5,400 nt of DNA from Lutibacter sp. UBA4458 (GTDB lineage: Bacteria > Bacteroidota > Bacteroidia > Flavobacteriales > Flavobacteriaceae). Both the position numbers and the translations under genes were made by a program. Of this stretch, positions 1 to 5,158 are shown piece after piece. Below the pieces are notes generated by a model. It worked only from the letters and a program-made list of their open reading frames with translations, made no database searches and was not told the DNA's origin. The first letter of the stretch is position 1, and each line of letters begins with the position of its first letter. The stretch lies in assembly GCA_002390165.1 (NCBI GenBank), contig DGOU01000054.1, positions 1 through 5,400 of the forward strand, in the 5' to 3' direction.

Positions 1-1144
1 TAATAAGTCCATAACCCGCATCGGGGATTACCGTTTTTGGCATCAGTAAACTTGACGCAGCTAGTTGCTCTAAGTGTGGAATGAAACAGCGAGTATCGGT
101 TGGACGTTGATGTATCGTGTAAAATAAAATGAATTGATTTTCTGTTGGCATCTGTACATTATAAGCTGCTTTTAATTGCCCATTTTTCATGTGGTCATCT
201 TTCATTCGCACAAATGTCGCGTCATGATCTGTTTTAGAATAGCTGTTACGTTCGCCAAAAATTTCATGTTGTTTATATCTATCCAAGCGAGGTAAGAAGT
301 TTTCACGAATCAGTTTTAATGGTTTCTTTAACACACTGCGTTGCGAACGGATATCTTTACGTACTGTGACATCTTTTTCTGCTGCAATCGTGTCCGTTAA
401 AGTGGTGACTTGTTCTTCTAATTCCTGCGCAATGATTTCTAATTGTTCTGGGGTTATCTCTTTCTCCAGTTCTTCAACCGTAGATTGAATGCATTCAAAT
501 TCTGTTATTTCCTGGATTTGTTGAATCGTTTCTTGGATTTTTTCTTTCAACTTACCTTCGAAATTCTTCGTTGCTTTTTTCCACACGAAAGAATACTTAT
601 TGGCATCAGCTTCAATTTTTGTCCCATCCAAAAAGTAGTTTTCCATTGTTGTATGGTTTTGCTCGATAAGTAGGTGAATCATTTCTTCAAATAACGAATC
701 CATCATGTTTTTTAATTGTTGTGAACGGAAGCTATTAATTGTGCGATGATCGGGTTCTTGTCCAGCTGCGAGCCATTTTGCGGGAATATTTTCGCTGAGT
801 AAATTTTCAATACCTCGTGAGGAATAAACTTTTTTTGATTACCCGTAGAGAATCACTTTAGTCATCATCTTCGGATGGAATGAGCTTCTTCCACCACCTT
901 TATAATGAGAAAAGAAAACTTCGTCATCAATTGACTCAATCATTTCATCAATCACGCGTGATACATGATTGCTGGGGATCAAATCTTGAATATCGAATAG
1001 AGAAATTCCTTGTTTGTTATTGTATGGAATGAAAGTAGGAGCGTAATTCCCCTTTTTAGGAACGCAAGTTTCCTCTTGAATTGTCAGTGGAAGTGTGGTC
1101 TGTTCAGTGGTATAATTTTGATAAGTAATCTTTGGATTGCACAT
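1..1144 (-). pseudogene. IS1182-family DDE transposase, broken by an in-frame stop and cut by the window edge
   Basis: This is a cut-and-paste type DDE transposase that would bind its IS ends and catalyse transposition. The best start is the ATG at 1142-1144, with AAAGGA nine bases upstream; a TTG at 1160-1162 overlaps that ribosome site and is unlikely. The protein opens MCNPKITYQNYTTEQ. A TAA at 839-841 stops it after 101 residues, inside the N-terminal InsH/DUF772-like domain (YKGGGRSSFHPKMM, then LYG-stop). The same frame then stays open to position 1 and gives family sequence: [26 protein letters not shown], the first catalytic region [16 protein letters not shown] (Asp about residue 173), a charged coiled-coil-like stretch (about 200-260), and PDAGYG (second Asp about residue 375). 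The last catalytic acid lies outside. Since no frameshift is needed, one nonsense change (a Tyr codon to TAA, inferred from the usual Y-x-Y-T/S-Q-K sequence) explains the break. Full-length product is not expected without readthrough or internal restart. Confidence 0.88.
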
Positions 1145-1207
1145 AAAAAATCGTCCTTTCAAAATGAGGTGTAGGAACTTTCATTTTACAAGAAGTGACG
1201 ATTTTTT
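1145..1207 (-). promoter_or_regulatory. Transposase leader stem-loop abutting the start codon
   Basis: In the transposase leader, an 11-base arm AAAAAATCGTC (1207-1197 on the minus strand) is exactly complementary to GACGATTTTTT (1155-1145), which ends directly at the ATG. Nested inside is a second 7-bp pair, AAAATGA (1187-1181) with TCATTTT (1167-1161). The outer stem takes in the last bases of the Shine-Dalgarno AAAGGA (1159-1154) and borders the start codon. Such a fold would lower translation of the transposase, a common kind of self-limitation in insertion sequences. The stem is AT-rich, so its strength is uncertain. Confidence 0.45.
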
Positions 1208-1230
1208 TGTACCCATTTTTAATAACAAAA

Positions 1231-1278
1231 AGGGCTTGCCCTCAAAAGTCATTTTTCATGACTTTTGGGACAGCCCCT
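1231..1278 (-). terminator. Rho-independent-type terminator in the IS end
   Basis: On the minus strand a perfect 10-bp stem CAAAAGTCAT/ATGACTTTTG (1267-1258 with 1252-1243, 5-base loop) extends outward through partly paired bases, AGGGGCTGTCCC against GAGGGCAAGCCCT, to arms of about 21 bases. It is followed by TTTTTGTTATT. This fits an intrinsic terminator for transcripts arriving from the kinase gene, whose stop is about 60 bp upstream. It would protect the transposase from outside promoters and also end the kinase mRNA. Confidence 0.7.
1267..1277 (-). repeat. Probable outer terminal inverted repeat of the IS
   Basis: GGGGCTGTCCC on the minus strand, continuing inward as AAAAGTCAT, matches the typical outer tip of IS1182-family elements. 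The exact boundary could be one or two bases further out, and the partner repeat is outside the window, so the call rests on similarity to known termini only. Confidence 0.55.
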
Positions 1279-1339
1279 TCATTTCATTTATATAAATATC
1301 ACTATATATCTAAATAGTTATTCACAAGTATCTTTTTTA

Positions 1340-2884
1340 TTAATTATGAATTACTTCAACAATAATTCTAGCCCATTCATCAGGGTTCGGATTATTAATA
1401 TCTAATGTTTTTATCTTCGCTGTATATTTGTGCCCTGATTCTAACATTCGAGCTATCTCTTGAGAATAGTATTTTGGAACAAACCCTAGACAAAAATGTT
1501 CATACATAACCTTTACAGCAAATGGATCTACAGGATTAGCGTAGTCATGAATTAGAATAACTGATTGATTTTCGCTTAAACTTAATCTAATTTCAGGAAA
1601 ATCATAACGTCTTGCTGCAGCTAAATCGAAGGTTACTTTAAATGGTTCTTCAGAATCGAAATGAATCGATTGGACAAATTCAAAACTATCAGTCCCTAAA
1701 CGTCCACGTGTGGCTGCCAAAATTTCCATATCTGAACTAGTTGCATCTAAATTATATTTCTTAAGTATCTCAGGATAATTTTCACGCTTTCGGTTAGGTA
1801 ATCGCGGCTTAATTCCGGGAAATATTTCACCTTCAATTACATAAACTTCATTTAGGTCTGGGAAACTCGGAAAATTTTGAAAACCATGCGAGAAGGCTGC
1901 ATTTTTTTCTGGATTAACATACATGTATTTATATTCTTCATTCTTTTCATTGTGGCTCAAGATACCTACCACAAAACGTTGCCGTGTATCAGGATCTTTC
2001 CATACTAATAATAAATCAATTATATTATTCTTCATATTATCACCTATATTAATTAATATTTCCCTTCTGAACTTTATAAAATTAATCACAACTTTTTTAT
2101 AGTTTTCTTCTAAAATATTATAAGGAAGTTGGTTAACAATTTCTTCAATATCATTATCGCTTAATTTTGCAATTCTGCTCAATAGTTCCTCTACTCTATT
2201 AGGATAACTCTTATACAAATACCTAATCAAAGAGAAATGATTCTCACTTTTCTTATTTATCGTTCCTATTTTTGACTTACCTTTAAATAGGTGCCTTAAA
2301 ATTTCATTTTCAGAACATAGATATTTTTGTATATCTGCTTCAGTGAAATCCCTTCCTAGGCATGCACTGTTATCATACATGGGAGAAATAAAAATTTCAC
2401 CACTTTTTTCATGTCGGGTAATACCCCAGTTATCTTGATGGCGATCACCATTTGCAACAAGAGCATCAAAAACTACAATAGACAAAAAGTCCTCAAATAA
2501 ATTATGCTTTTGAAGTAACTGCTCAATTATTTCAATTTTATATATAATTTTTTTATTCTCATCGTAGAAATACTGAAAGAATGAGCCACTGTCATAATGT
2601 GAATAACCATTGGCTTTGTCTACAAAGAAATAACTTAAACAACCTGTTATTCCATTTCTAATAGCTAATTCAACTTTAGCGCTGGGTAAATCTAACTTAC
2701 ATGCTAATTCACAAGAAATTTTCTCTGCCCAATGCTCACCTCTATCTTCTCGAGGTATTTTAAACATTGCAATATTTCCATTCTCAGGATCACAAATCCA
2801 TTCTTTCTCGCGCTCACCTATATATCCTGGATGTTCTTCACCTAACACATCCCAATGACTAACATCAATAATTGGATAACTCAT
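1340..2884 (-). CDS. HipA-like protein kinase fused to a C-terminal HIRAN module (514 aa)
   Basis: This is a predicted cytosolic Ser/Thr kinase of the HipA superfamily; its target is unknown. The ATG at 2882-2884 follows AGAGGG with a 6-base gap; an in-frame GTG at 2912-2914 has no comparable site. The kinase half is about residues 1-283. It has the ATP-binding lysine in AMFKIP (K42), the helix glutamate in WAEKISCELA (E54), the catalytic loop NGDRHQDNWG (D147, H149, N152) and a metal-binding DNS in MYDNSACLG (D171). Residues 284-410 form a separate module (LLLVWKDPDTRQRFVVG, NRKRENYPEILKKYNL, ATRGRLGTDSFEFV), of a kind seen ahead of HIRAN domains and loosely like the HipA N-terminal subdomain. 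Residues about 415-510 are a HIRAN domain (DYANPVDPFAVKV, LGFVPKYYSQEIARML), a fold that binds DNA ends in the eukaryotic protein HLTF. The canonical HipA N-terminal extension is missing from the front, and no HipB-like gene is adjacent. An internal start at 2035 may make the C-terminal half alone. The kinase and HIRAN calls are strong; the biological role is open. Confidence 0.9.
   Translation of the reverse strand: MSYPIIDVSHWDVLGEEHPGYIGEREKEWICDPENGNIAMFKIPREDRGEHWAEKISCELACKLDLPSAKVELAIRNGITGCLSYFFVDKANGYSHYDSGSFFQYFYDENKKIIYKIEIIEQLLQKHNLFEDFLSIVVFDALVANGDRHQDNWGITRHEKSGEIFISPMYDNSACLGRDFTEADIQKYLCSENEILRHLFKGKSKIGTINKKSENHFSLIRYLYKSYPNRVEELLSRIAKLSDNDIEEIVNQLPYNILEENYKKVVINFIKFRREILINIGDNMKNNIIDLLLVWKDPDTRQRFVVGILSHNEKNEEYKYMYVNPEKNAAFSHGFQNFPSFPDLNEVYVIEGEIFPGIKPRLPNRKRENYPEILKKYNLDATSSDMEILAATRGRLGTDSFEFVQSIHFDSEEPFKVTFDLAAARRYDFPEIRLSLSENQSVILIHDYANPVDPFAVKVMYEHFCLGFVPKYYSQEIARMLESGHKYTAKIKTLDINNPNPDEWARIIVEVIHN
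2033..2045 (-). promoter_or_regulatory. Internal ribosome binding site and ATG at the kinase/HIRAN joint
   Basis: On the minus strand AGGTGA (2045-2040) is followed by TAAT and an in-frame ATG (2035-2033). This is a better Shine-Dalgarno than that of many genes here, and it lies exactly where the kinase half ends (GDN-MKNNIIDLLLVW). Initiation here would give a 231-residue product, positions 1340-2035, holding only the middle module and HIRAN domain. The flanking bases also contain TAG, TGA and TAA in the other two frames, as would be expected if two closely spaced genes had been joined in frame. Use of this start is inferred, not shown. Confidence 0.5.
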
Positions 2885-2935
2885 ATTAATCCCTCTCACA
2901 ATCAATAATTGCACATCTTTTGGTTATCTCAATAA

Positions 2936-2965
2936 ATATTACAATCTGATATAATATTTCATCAA
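2936..2965 (-). promoter_or_regulatory. Candidate promoter for the kinase-HIRAN gene
   Basis: On the minus strand TTGATG (2965-2960) and TAATAT (2941-2936) are separated by 18 bases, giving a plausible vegetative sigma promoter about 50 bp before the ATG. The match is moderate (4 of 6 at the -10) and the region is very AT-rich, so chance similarity is possible. Confidence 0.35.
2947..2955 (+). promoter_or_regulatory. Rightward extended -10 element
   Basis: TGATATAAT on the plus strand is a perfect extended -10 (TGnTATAAT), predicting a start near 2962. No good -35 is visible at the right distance, which extended -10 promoters tolerate. It overlaps the leftward candidate promoter of the kinase gene, so the two would compete for polymerase. 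No convincing coding frame lies downstream, but a strong hairpin does. Confidence 0.4.
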
Positions 2966-2986
2966 GTAATGCGTAAATAAATTGGA

Positions 2987-3003
2987 TATTTCTTCAAGAA
3001 ATA
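2987..3003. repeat. 17-bp palindrome in the kinase upstream region
   Basis: TATTTCTT-C-AAGAAATA is a perfect dyad with one central base. It lies 22 bp upstream (gene sense) of the -35 of the candidate kinase promoter and about 25 bp inside the rightward candidate transcript. Its size and symmetry fit a dimeric repressor site, or a short hairpin with a TCA loop if transcribed. No regulator gene is present in the window. Confidence 0.4.
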
Positions 3004-3062
3004 ATAGTCAATTTGATGATTTGTTTCGTTTCATTAAATCAAATTCCTTAAAAATTGTATTA

Positions 3063-3091
3063 AAAGCCCTGCTTTTATTTAGCAGGGCTTT
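3063..3091. terminator. Strong hairpin, probable bidirectional terminator
   Basis: AAAGCCCTGC (3063-3072) pairs perfectly with GCAGGGCTTT (3082-3091) across a 9-base loop, a GC-rich island in very AT-rich DNA. Read leftward, the stem ends in TTTT followed within a few bases by another T run, so it can end transcripts coming from the nuclease gene, which has no closer terminator. Read rightward, it ends in TTT and could close the candidate small RNA. Confidence 0.72.
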
Positions 3092-3094
3092 CAA

Positions 3095-3473
3095 GGTCTT
3101 ACAAATTCTTTCTGTACTTTTTATTAGAACAAATTTTGCTGAAATGCATCTACCCCAAATTATAGCCTTAAAATATAAAAGTGCAAACTAAATTAATTTA
3201 TAACCTTAAATAATAATAAACACACTTGGAAATTCATCTATTATTTTTATTCAGAAAAAATAGAAGTTTTAAGAGTCTTTAAGCTTACCTCATCATAATG
3301 GTACCAGAATCTTCATTAGAATATTATCACTGATTTCCAGATTAATATCGAGGGTAATTTATTTGGAGATTTATCTTAATTGATGTGCTTTTATTTATTA
3401 ATACTTCCTCACAAATAGAACATTCTTATGGGCTATGTGCACCCACAGCAATATATTTATTTTGTTCTTTAAA
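3095..3473. other. AT-rich spacer without recognisable gene
   Basis: This stretch between the hairpin and the nuclease stop codon has frequent stops in all frames and no recognisable protein fragment, RNA gene or IS end. A small GC-containing patch near 3430-3453 holds the 6-bp palindrome GTGCAC but no convincing hairpin with a T tract. It may be the 3' trailer of the nuclease mRNA or decayed DNA. Confidence 0.6.
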
Positions 3474-4847
3474 TTAATAATCACTATTTAAGTCGCAAAC
3501 TAGACTAAAAATTGCTTTACCTGCTTCATTACTTTTTAGATATAAATCTGTCATTTGTTTTAATAATTCATTTTGATTGTTTATCTCAGCCTTTTCTTCA
3601 TTTATTGAAAAAATCTTTACCCATTTTTTTGTCCCTGCTCTAGTGGGATTTATTGCATCAAACTCTCCATTAGGATTTTCTTTTATTAATTGTATTATCT
3701 TTTCACGACTGTATTTTGTTCCTAATCCTTCTTTAATATCAATTGGACCTAATTCTACATTTAGAGAAAGTGTAGAATTTTTCAGTTGAAAGAAGTATGC
3801 AATCGGAAATGGAGATTTCCATTTATTAGACAGAAGTTTGTTATCTATTTGATAATGAACTGCTGCAGGCAAAAACCAAAACTCCTTGCCACTCTTGTAA
3901 AATCTCTCATCAGTAATTATTTCATTCATTATTTGAGAATGATTTCCAGAAACAACATTAGTAAATTTCAATTTAAATTGCTCGCTGGCTATTTGAAAAG
4001 TAATAAAAGGCAATGCTTTAACAGTATTCCTAATTACTTCGAGAGTTTTTAATTCACTTGAGGTAAAGAAATCTAAATGACTTTCATAATTATCGATAAC
4101 ATCCTTGTTTTCTTTATATATTTTTAAGCACTTATTAACGGTATCTTCACTTGGAAAAGTAAGTTCTTCAAGAACATCCATATAATCACTAATAAAGTTC
4201 ATAATTTTATTTTGTAGAGATATTTGATTGAATTTAATTGTTAGTTCTTTCTTCAATAAATCCTTTAATATTAAATAAATATCTTGGTGAGAAAAAGTTT
4301 TATACCATGATTCTTCTTCTGGGGCTAAATCACCTAGTATCGTTAAGAAAATTGGTAAGTAGGAATATGAGGGATATTTACTTAATATCATTTCTTTGTA
4401 TCTTTTTAATTGCCCTGATGCCGCTTTTGCGTTTATTTTATTTTCAATGATTAAAACAAATTTATGCTTAGATGATACAGCGACAATATCTATCCTATCT
4501 TTTCCTAATTCATTTTCTTCTGTAAAATTTTCTAATGTTTGGACAGTTTTATCCGTTTTATTATTCCACTCTGTTTTAATAATTAAATCATCTAAATTGG
4601 TATCGAGTATTAAAGGCATTTCATTTGGATGATTTAAATAAATCCTCTTAATAAATTCTTTTAAAAATATATTTCCTAAATTATGATTACCTTCAGCATC
4701 AAGTAACCACGCTAATATCTTTGAATGACGAATTTCTCTTTCTTCAACTCCTAATACTTTCAATGGGTTAAACTGGTGAATCTTATTATTTATATCAATG
4801 AAATCTAACTCGGTTTTTATTCGATTCGATACTTCTTTTATTTCCAT
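3474..4847 (-). CDS. PD-(D/E)XK nuclease-superfamily protein, PDDEXK_4-like (457 aa)
   Basis: This is a predicted metal-dependent nuclease of the restriction-endonuclease fold. Near the N-terminus, EEREIRHSKILAWLLD (residues 35-50) is the signature that opens this family, with a His-Ser followed by a leucine-rich helix. The catalytic core is D120 in RIDIVAV and E135-x-K137 in LIIENKI, with the following helix GQLKRY (Q146, Y150). These are the standard D...ExK plus Q residues, so the active site looks intact. The C-terminal 250 residues have no motif I recognise; they include an aromatic patch (KEFWFLPAAVHYQ, 321-333) and may bind substrate or a partner. No signal peptide or membrane segment is visible. 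The ATG at 4845-4847 follows AGAAAGGG with an unusually short 3-base gap, and there is no nearby alternative. Two TATAAT boxes lie upstream. The gene is very AT-rich compared with the HAD and IS genes, suggesting transfer. Relatives are often found in defence islands, but the target and partner here are unknown. Confidence 0.85.
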   Translation of the reverse strand: MEIKEVSNRIKTELDFIDINNKIHQFNPLKVLGVEEREIRHSKILAWLLDAEGNHNLGNIFLKEFIKRIYLNHPNEMPLILDTNLDDLIIKTEWNNKTDKTVQTLENFTEENELGKDRIDIVAVSSKHKFVLIIENKINAKAASGQLKRYKEMILSKYPSYSYLPIFLTILGDLAPEEESWYKTFSHQDIYLILKDLLKKELTIKFNQISLQNKIMNFISDYMDVLEELTFPSEDTVNKCLKIYKENKDVIDNYESHLDFFTSSELKTLEVIRNTVKALPFITFQIASEQFKLKFTNVVSGNHSQIMNEIITDERFYKSGKEFWFLPAAVHYQIDNKLLSNKWKSPFPIAYFFQLKNSTLSLNVELGPIDIKEGLGTKYSREKIIQLIKENPNGEFDAINPTRAGTKKWVKIFSINEEKAEINNQNELLKQMTDLYLKSNEAGKAIFSLVCDLNSDY

Positions 4848-4853
4848 CTACCC

Positions 4854-4946
4854 TTTCTATAGCGAAGTTTACTCATATCATCATCTAATATTATACACTT
4901 TACACTTTTTGTAATTATAGTCTAAAATAACTTCATGCTATAGAAA
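4854..4946. repeat. Inverted repeat bracketing the nuclease promoter region
   Basis: The left arm, plus strand 4854-4869 (TTTCTATAGCGAAGTT), is the reverse complement of 4929-4946 (AACTTCATGCTATAGAAA) apart from a 2-base AT insertion in the right arm. The arms are 16 and 18 bases and are separated by 59 bases that contain both candidate -10 boxes. The left arm also takes in part of the ribosome site of the nuclease gene. The layout could be paired operators allowing DNA looping, or an RNA stem hiding the ribosome site if transcription starts further upstream. Confidence 0.55.
4890..4919 (-). promoter_or_regulatory. Nuclease promoter region with two TATAAT boxes and a tandem repeat
   Basis: On the minus strand there are two perfect TATAAT hexamers at 4919-4914 and 4895-4890, the second preceded by GTG. 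Neither has a convincing -35 at 16-18 bases. Between them (plus strand 4895-4908) the heptamer ACACTTT occurs twice in direct tandem, on the face where polymerase or a regulator would bind. Starts near 4907 or 4883 would give 5' leaders of about 60 or 36 bases before the nuclease ATG. Confidence 0.45.
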
Positions 4947-5036
4947 AAGTTTTAATATCTCACTTACTACTTTAAATTCCTTGAAGTTAACTAAAAATTA
5001 TCTTTCTATATATCTATATTTATATTGAAAGAGAGA

Positions 5037-5069
5037 GAGACAAATCATCTTCATTAGATGATTTGTCTC
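5037..5069. terminator. Perfect 14-bp hairpin, likely end of the HAD transcript
   Basis: GAGACAAATCATCT (5037-5050) pairs exactly with AGATGATTTGTCTC (5056-5069) across the loop TCATT. Read leftward, as the HAD mRNA would be, the stem is followed by TCTCTCTCTTTC, pyrimidine-rich but not a true T tract. It lies about 85 bp beyond the HAD stop and before the nuclease promoter, a fitting place for a terminator. It could instead be an mRNA 3'-end stabiliser or the core of a small repeat element. Confidence 0.6.
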
Positions 5070-5086
5070 CTTCCCAAGTTACCAAA

Positions 5087-5098
5087 TTTCTATAGAAA
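5087..5098. repeat. Palindromic TTTCTATAGAAA box
   Basis: This perfect 12-bp palindrome contains in both orientations the TTTCTATAG word found at 4854-4862 (plus) and 4938-4946 (minus). Three occurrences in under 250 bp, all between the HAD and nuclease genes, suggest a binding-site family or repeated element fragments. Confidence 0.4.
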
Positions 5099-5112
5099 AA
5101 CCTCACTTACTA

Positions 5113-5158
5113 ATGATAAGGCCCTCGAATAGTTTTAAGTAAAGTTTTTTCTTATCAT
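5113..5158. repeat. 8-bp inverted repeat at the HAD stop codon
   Basis: ATGATAAG (5113-5120) is the reverse complement of CTTATCAT (5151-5158), and the right arm overlaps the HAD TGA stop (5157-5155). The loop is 30 bases and AT-rich. It might form a weak hairpin at the end of the HAD mRNA; there is no T tract after it, so a terminator role is doubtful. Confidence 0.25.

Larger units (their letters stand above)
1..1277 (-). mobile_element. IS1182-family insertion sequence, partial (one end in window)
   Basis: The stretch holds one end of an insertion sequence and most of its transposase, read right to left. The outer end at 1267-1277 reads GGGGCTGTCCC on the minus strand, the usual style of terminus for IS1182-family elements of Firmicutes. 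Behind it come a terminator-like hairpin, a 5' leader with a stem-loop, and a DDE transposase frame that runs out of the window at position 1. The distal end, with the third catalytic residue and the second terminal repeat, is not visible, so target duplication cannot be tested. The element lies 62 bp beyond the stop codon of the kinase gene and does not disrupt it. Family assignment is from recognised protein motifs and the terminus, not from a database search. Confidence 0.85.
2962..3094 (+). ncRNA. Candidate small RNA divergent from the kinase gene
   Basis: The interval from the extended -10 to the end of the GC-rich hairpin would give a transcript of about 130 bases. It contains the 17-bp palindrome at 2987-3003, an 8-bp inverted pair AATTTGAT (3010-3017) with ATCAAATT (3038-3045), and a closing hairpin. 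The only open frame here starts at a TTG without a ribosome site and reads through the hairpin, so a protein is unlikely. No known RNA family was recognised. This is inferred from promoter plus hairpin only. Confidence 0.25.
4938..5112 (+). repeat. Imperfect direct duplication, copies at 4938-4969 and 5090-5112
   Basis: Both copies have CTATAGAAAAA followed by CTCACTTACTA: at 4938-4948 plus 4959-4969 with 10 bases between, and at 5090-5100 plus 5102-5112 with one base between. The 22 shared bases in the same order are hard to explain by AT richness alone. The copies flank about 120 bp that include the perfect hairpin at 5037-5069. Local duplication or footprints of a small inserted element are possible origins. 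Confidence 0.55.

Noticed and set aside
443..673. Plus-strand open frame of 76 codons
   Set aside because: It lies opposite the conserved transposase frame, has no recognisable motif, and its composition is that of a shadow of the coiled-coil region.
1145..1162. Transposase start at TTG 1160-1162
   Set aside because: The TTG overlaps the Shine-Dalgarno AAAGGA that serves the ATG at 1144.
1286..1297. 12-bp palindrome ATTTATATAAAT next to the IS end as a target site
   Set aside because: It is pure AT in an AT-rich spacer, and the other IS flank needed to judge a target is not in the window.
2885..2914. Ten-residue N-terminal extension of the kinase from a GTG at 2912-2914
   Set aside because: No good ribosome site precedes the GTG, while the ATG at 2884 has AGAGGG at proper spacing, and the extension itself encodes that site.
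2982..3191. Plus-strand frame of 69 codons starting at TTG in the kinase-nuclease spacer
   Set aside because: It has no ribosome binding site, reads straight through the strong hairpin at 3063-3091, and resembles no family I know. Treated as non-coding, with the region kept as a candidate small RNA.
3577..4632. Four plus-strand frames of 70-88 codons (3577-3789, 3786-4052, 4238-4450, 4396-4632)
   Set aside because: All lie antisense within the nuclease gene, which has clear catalytic motifs; they overlap one another and lack motifs.
1302..5016. 11-mer CTATATATCTA at both 1302-1312 and 5006-5016 as possible flanking repeats of an island
   Set aside because: It is a low-complexity AT word in AT-rich spacer and the match does not extend beyond 11 bases, so chance is likely.
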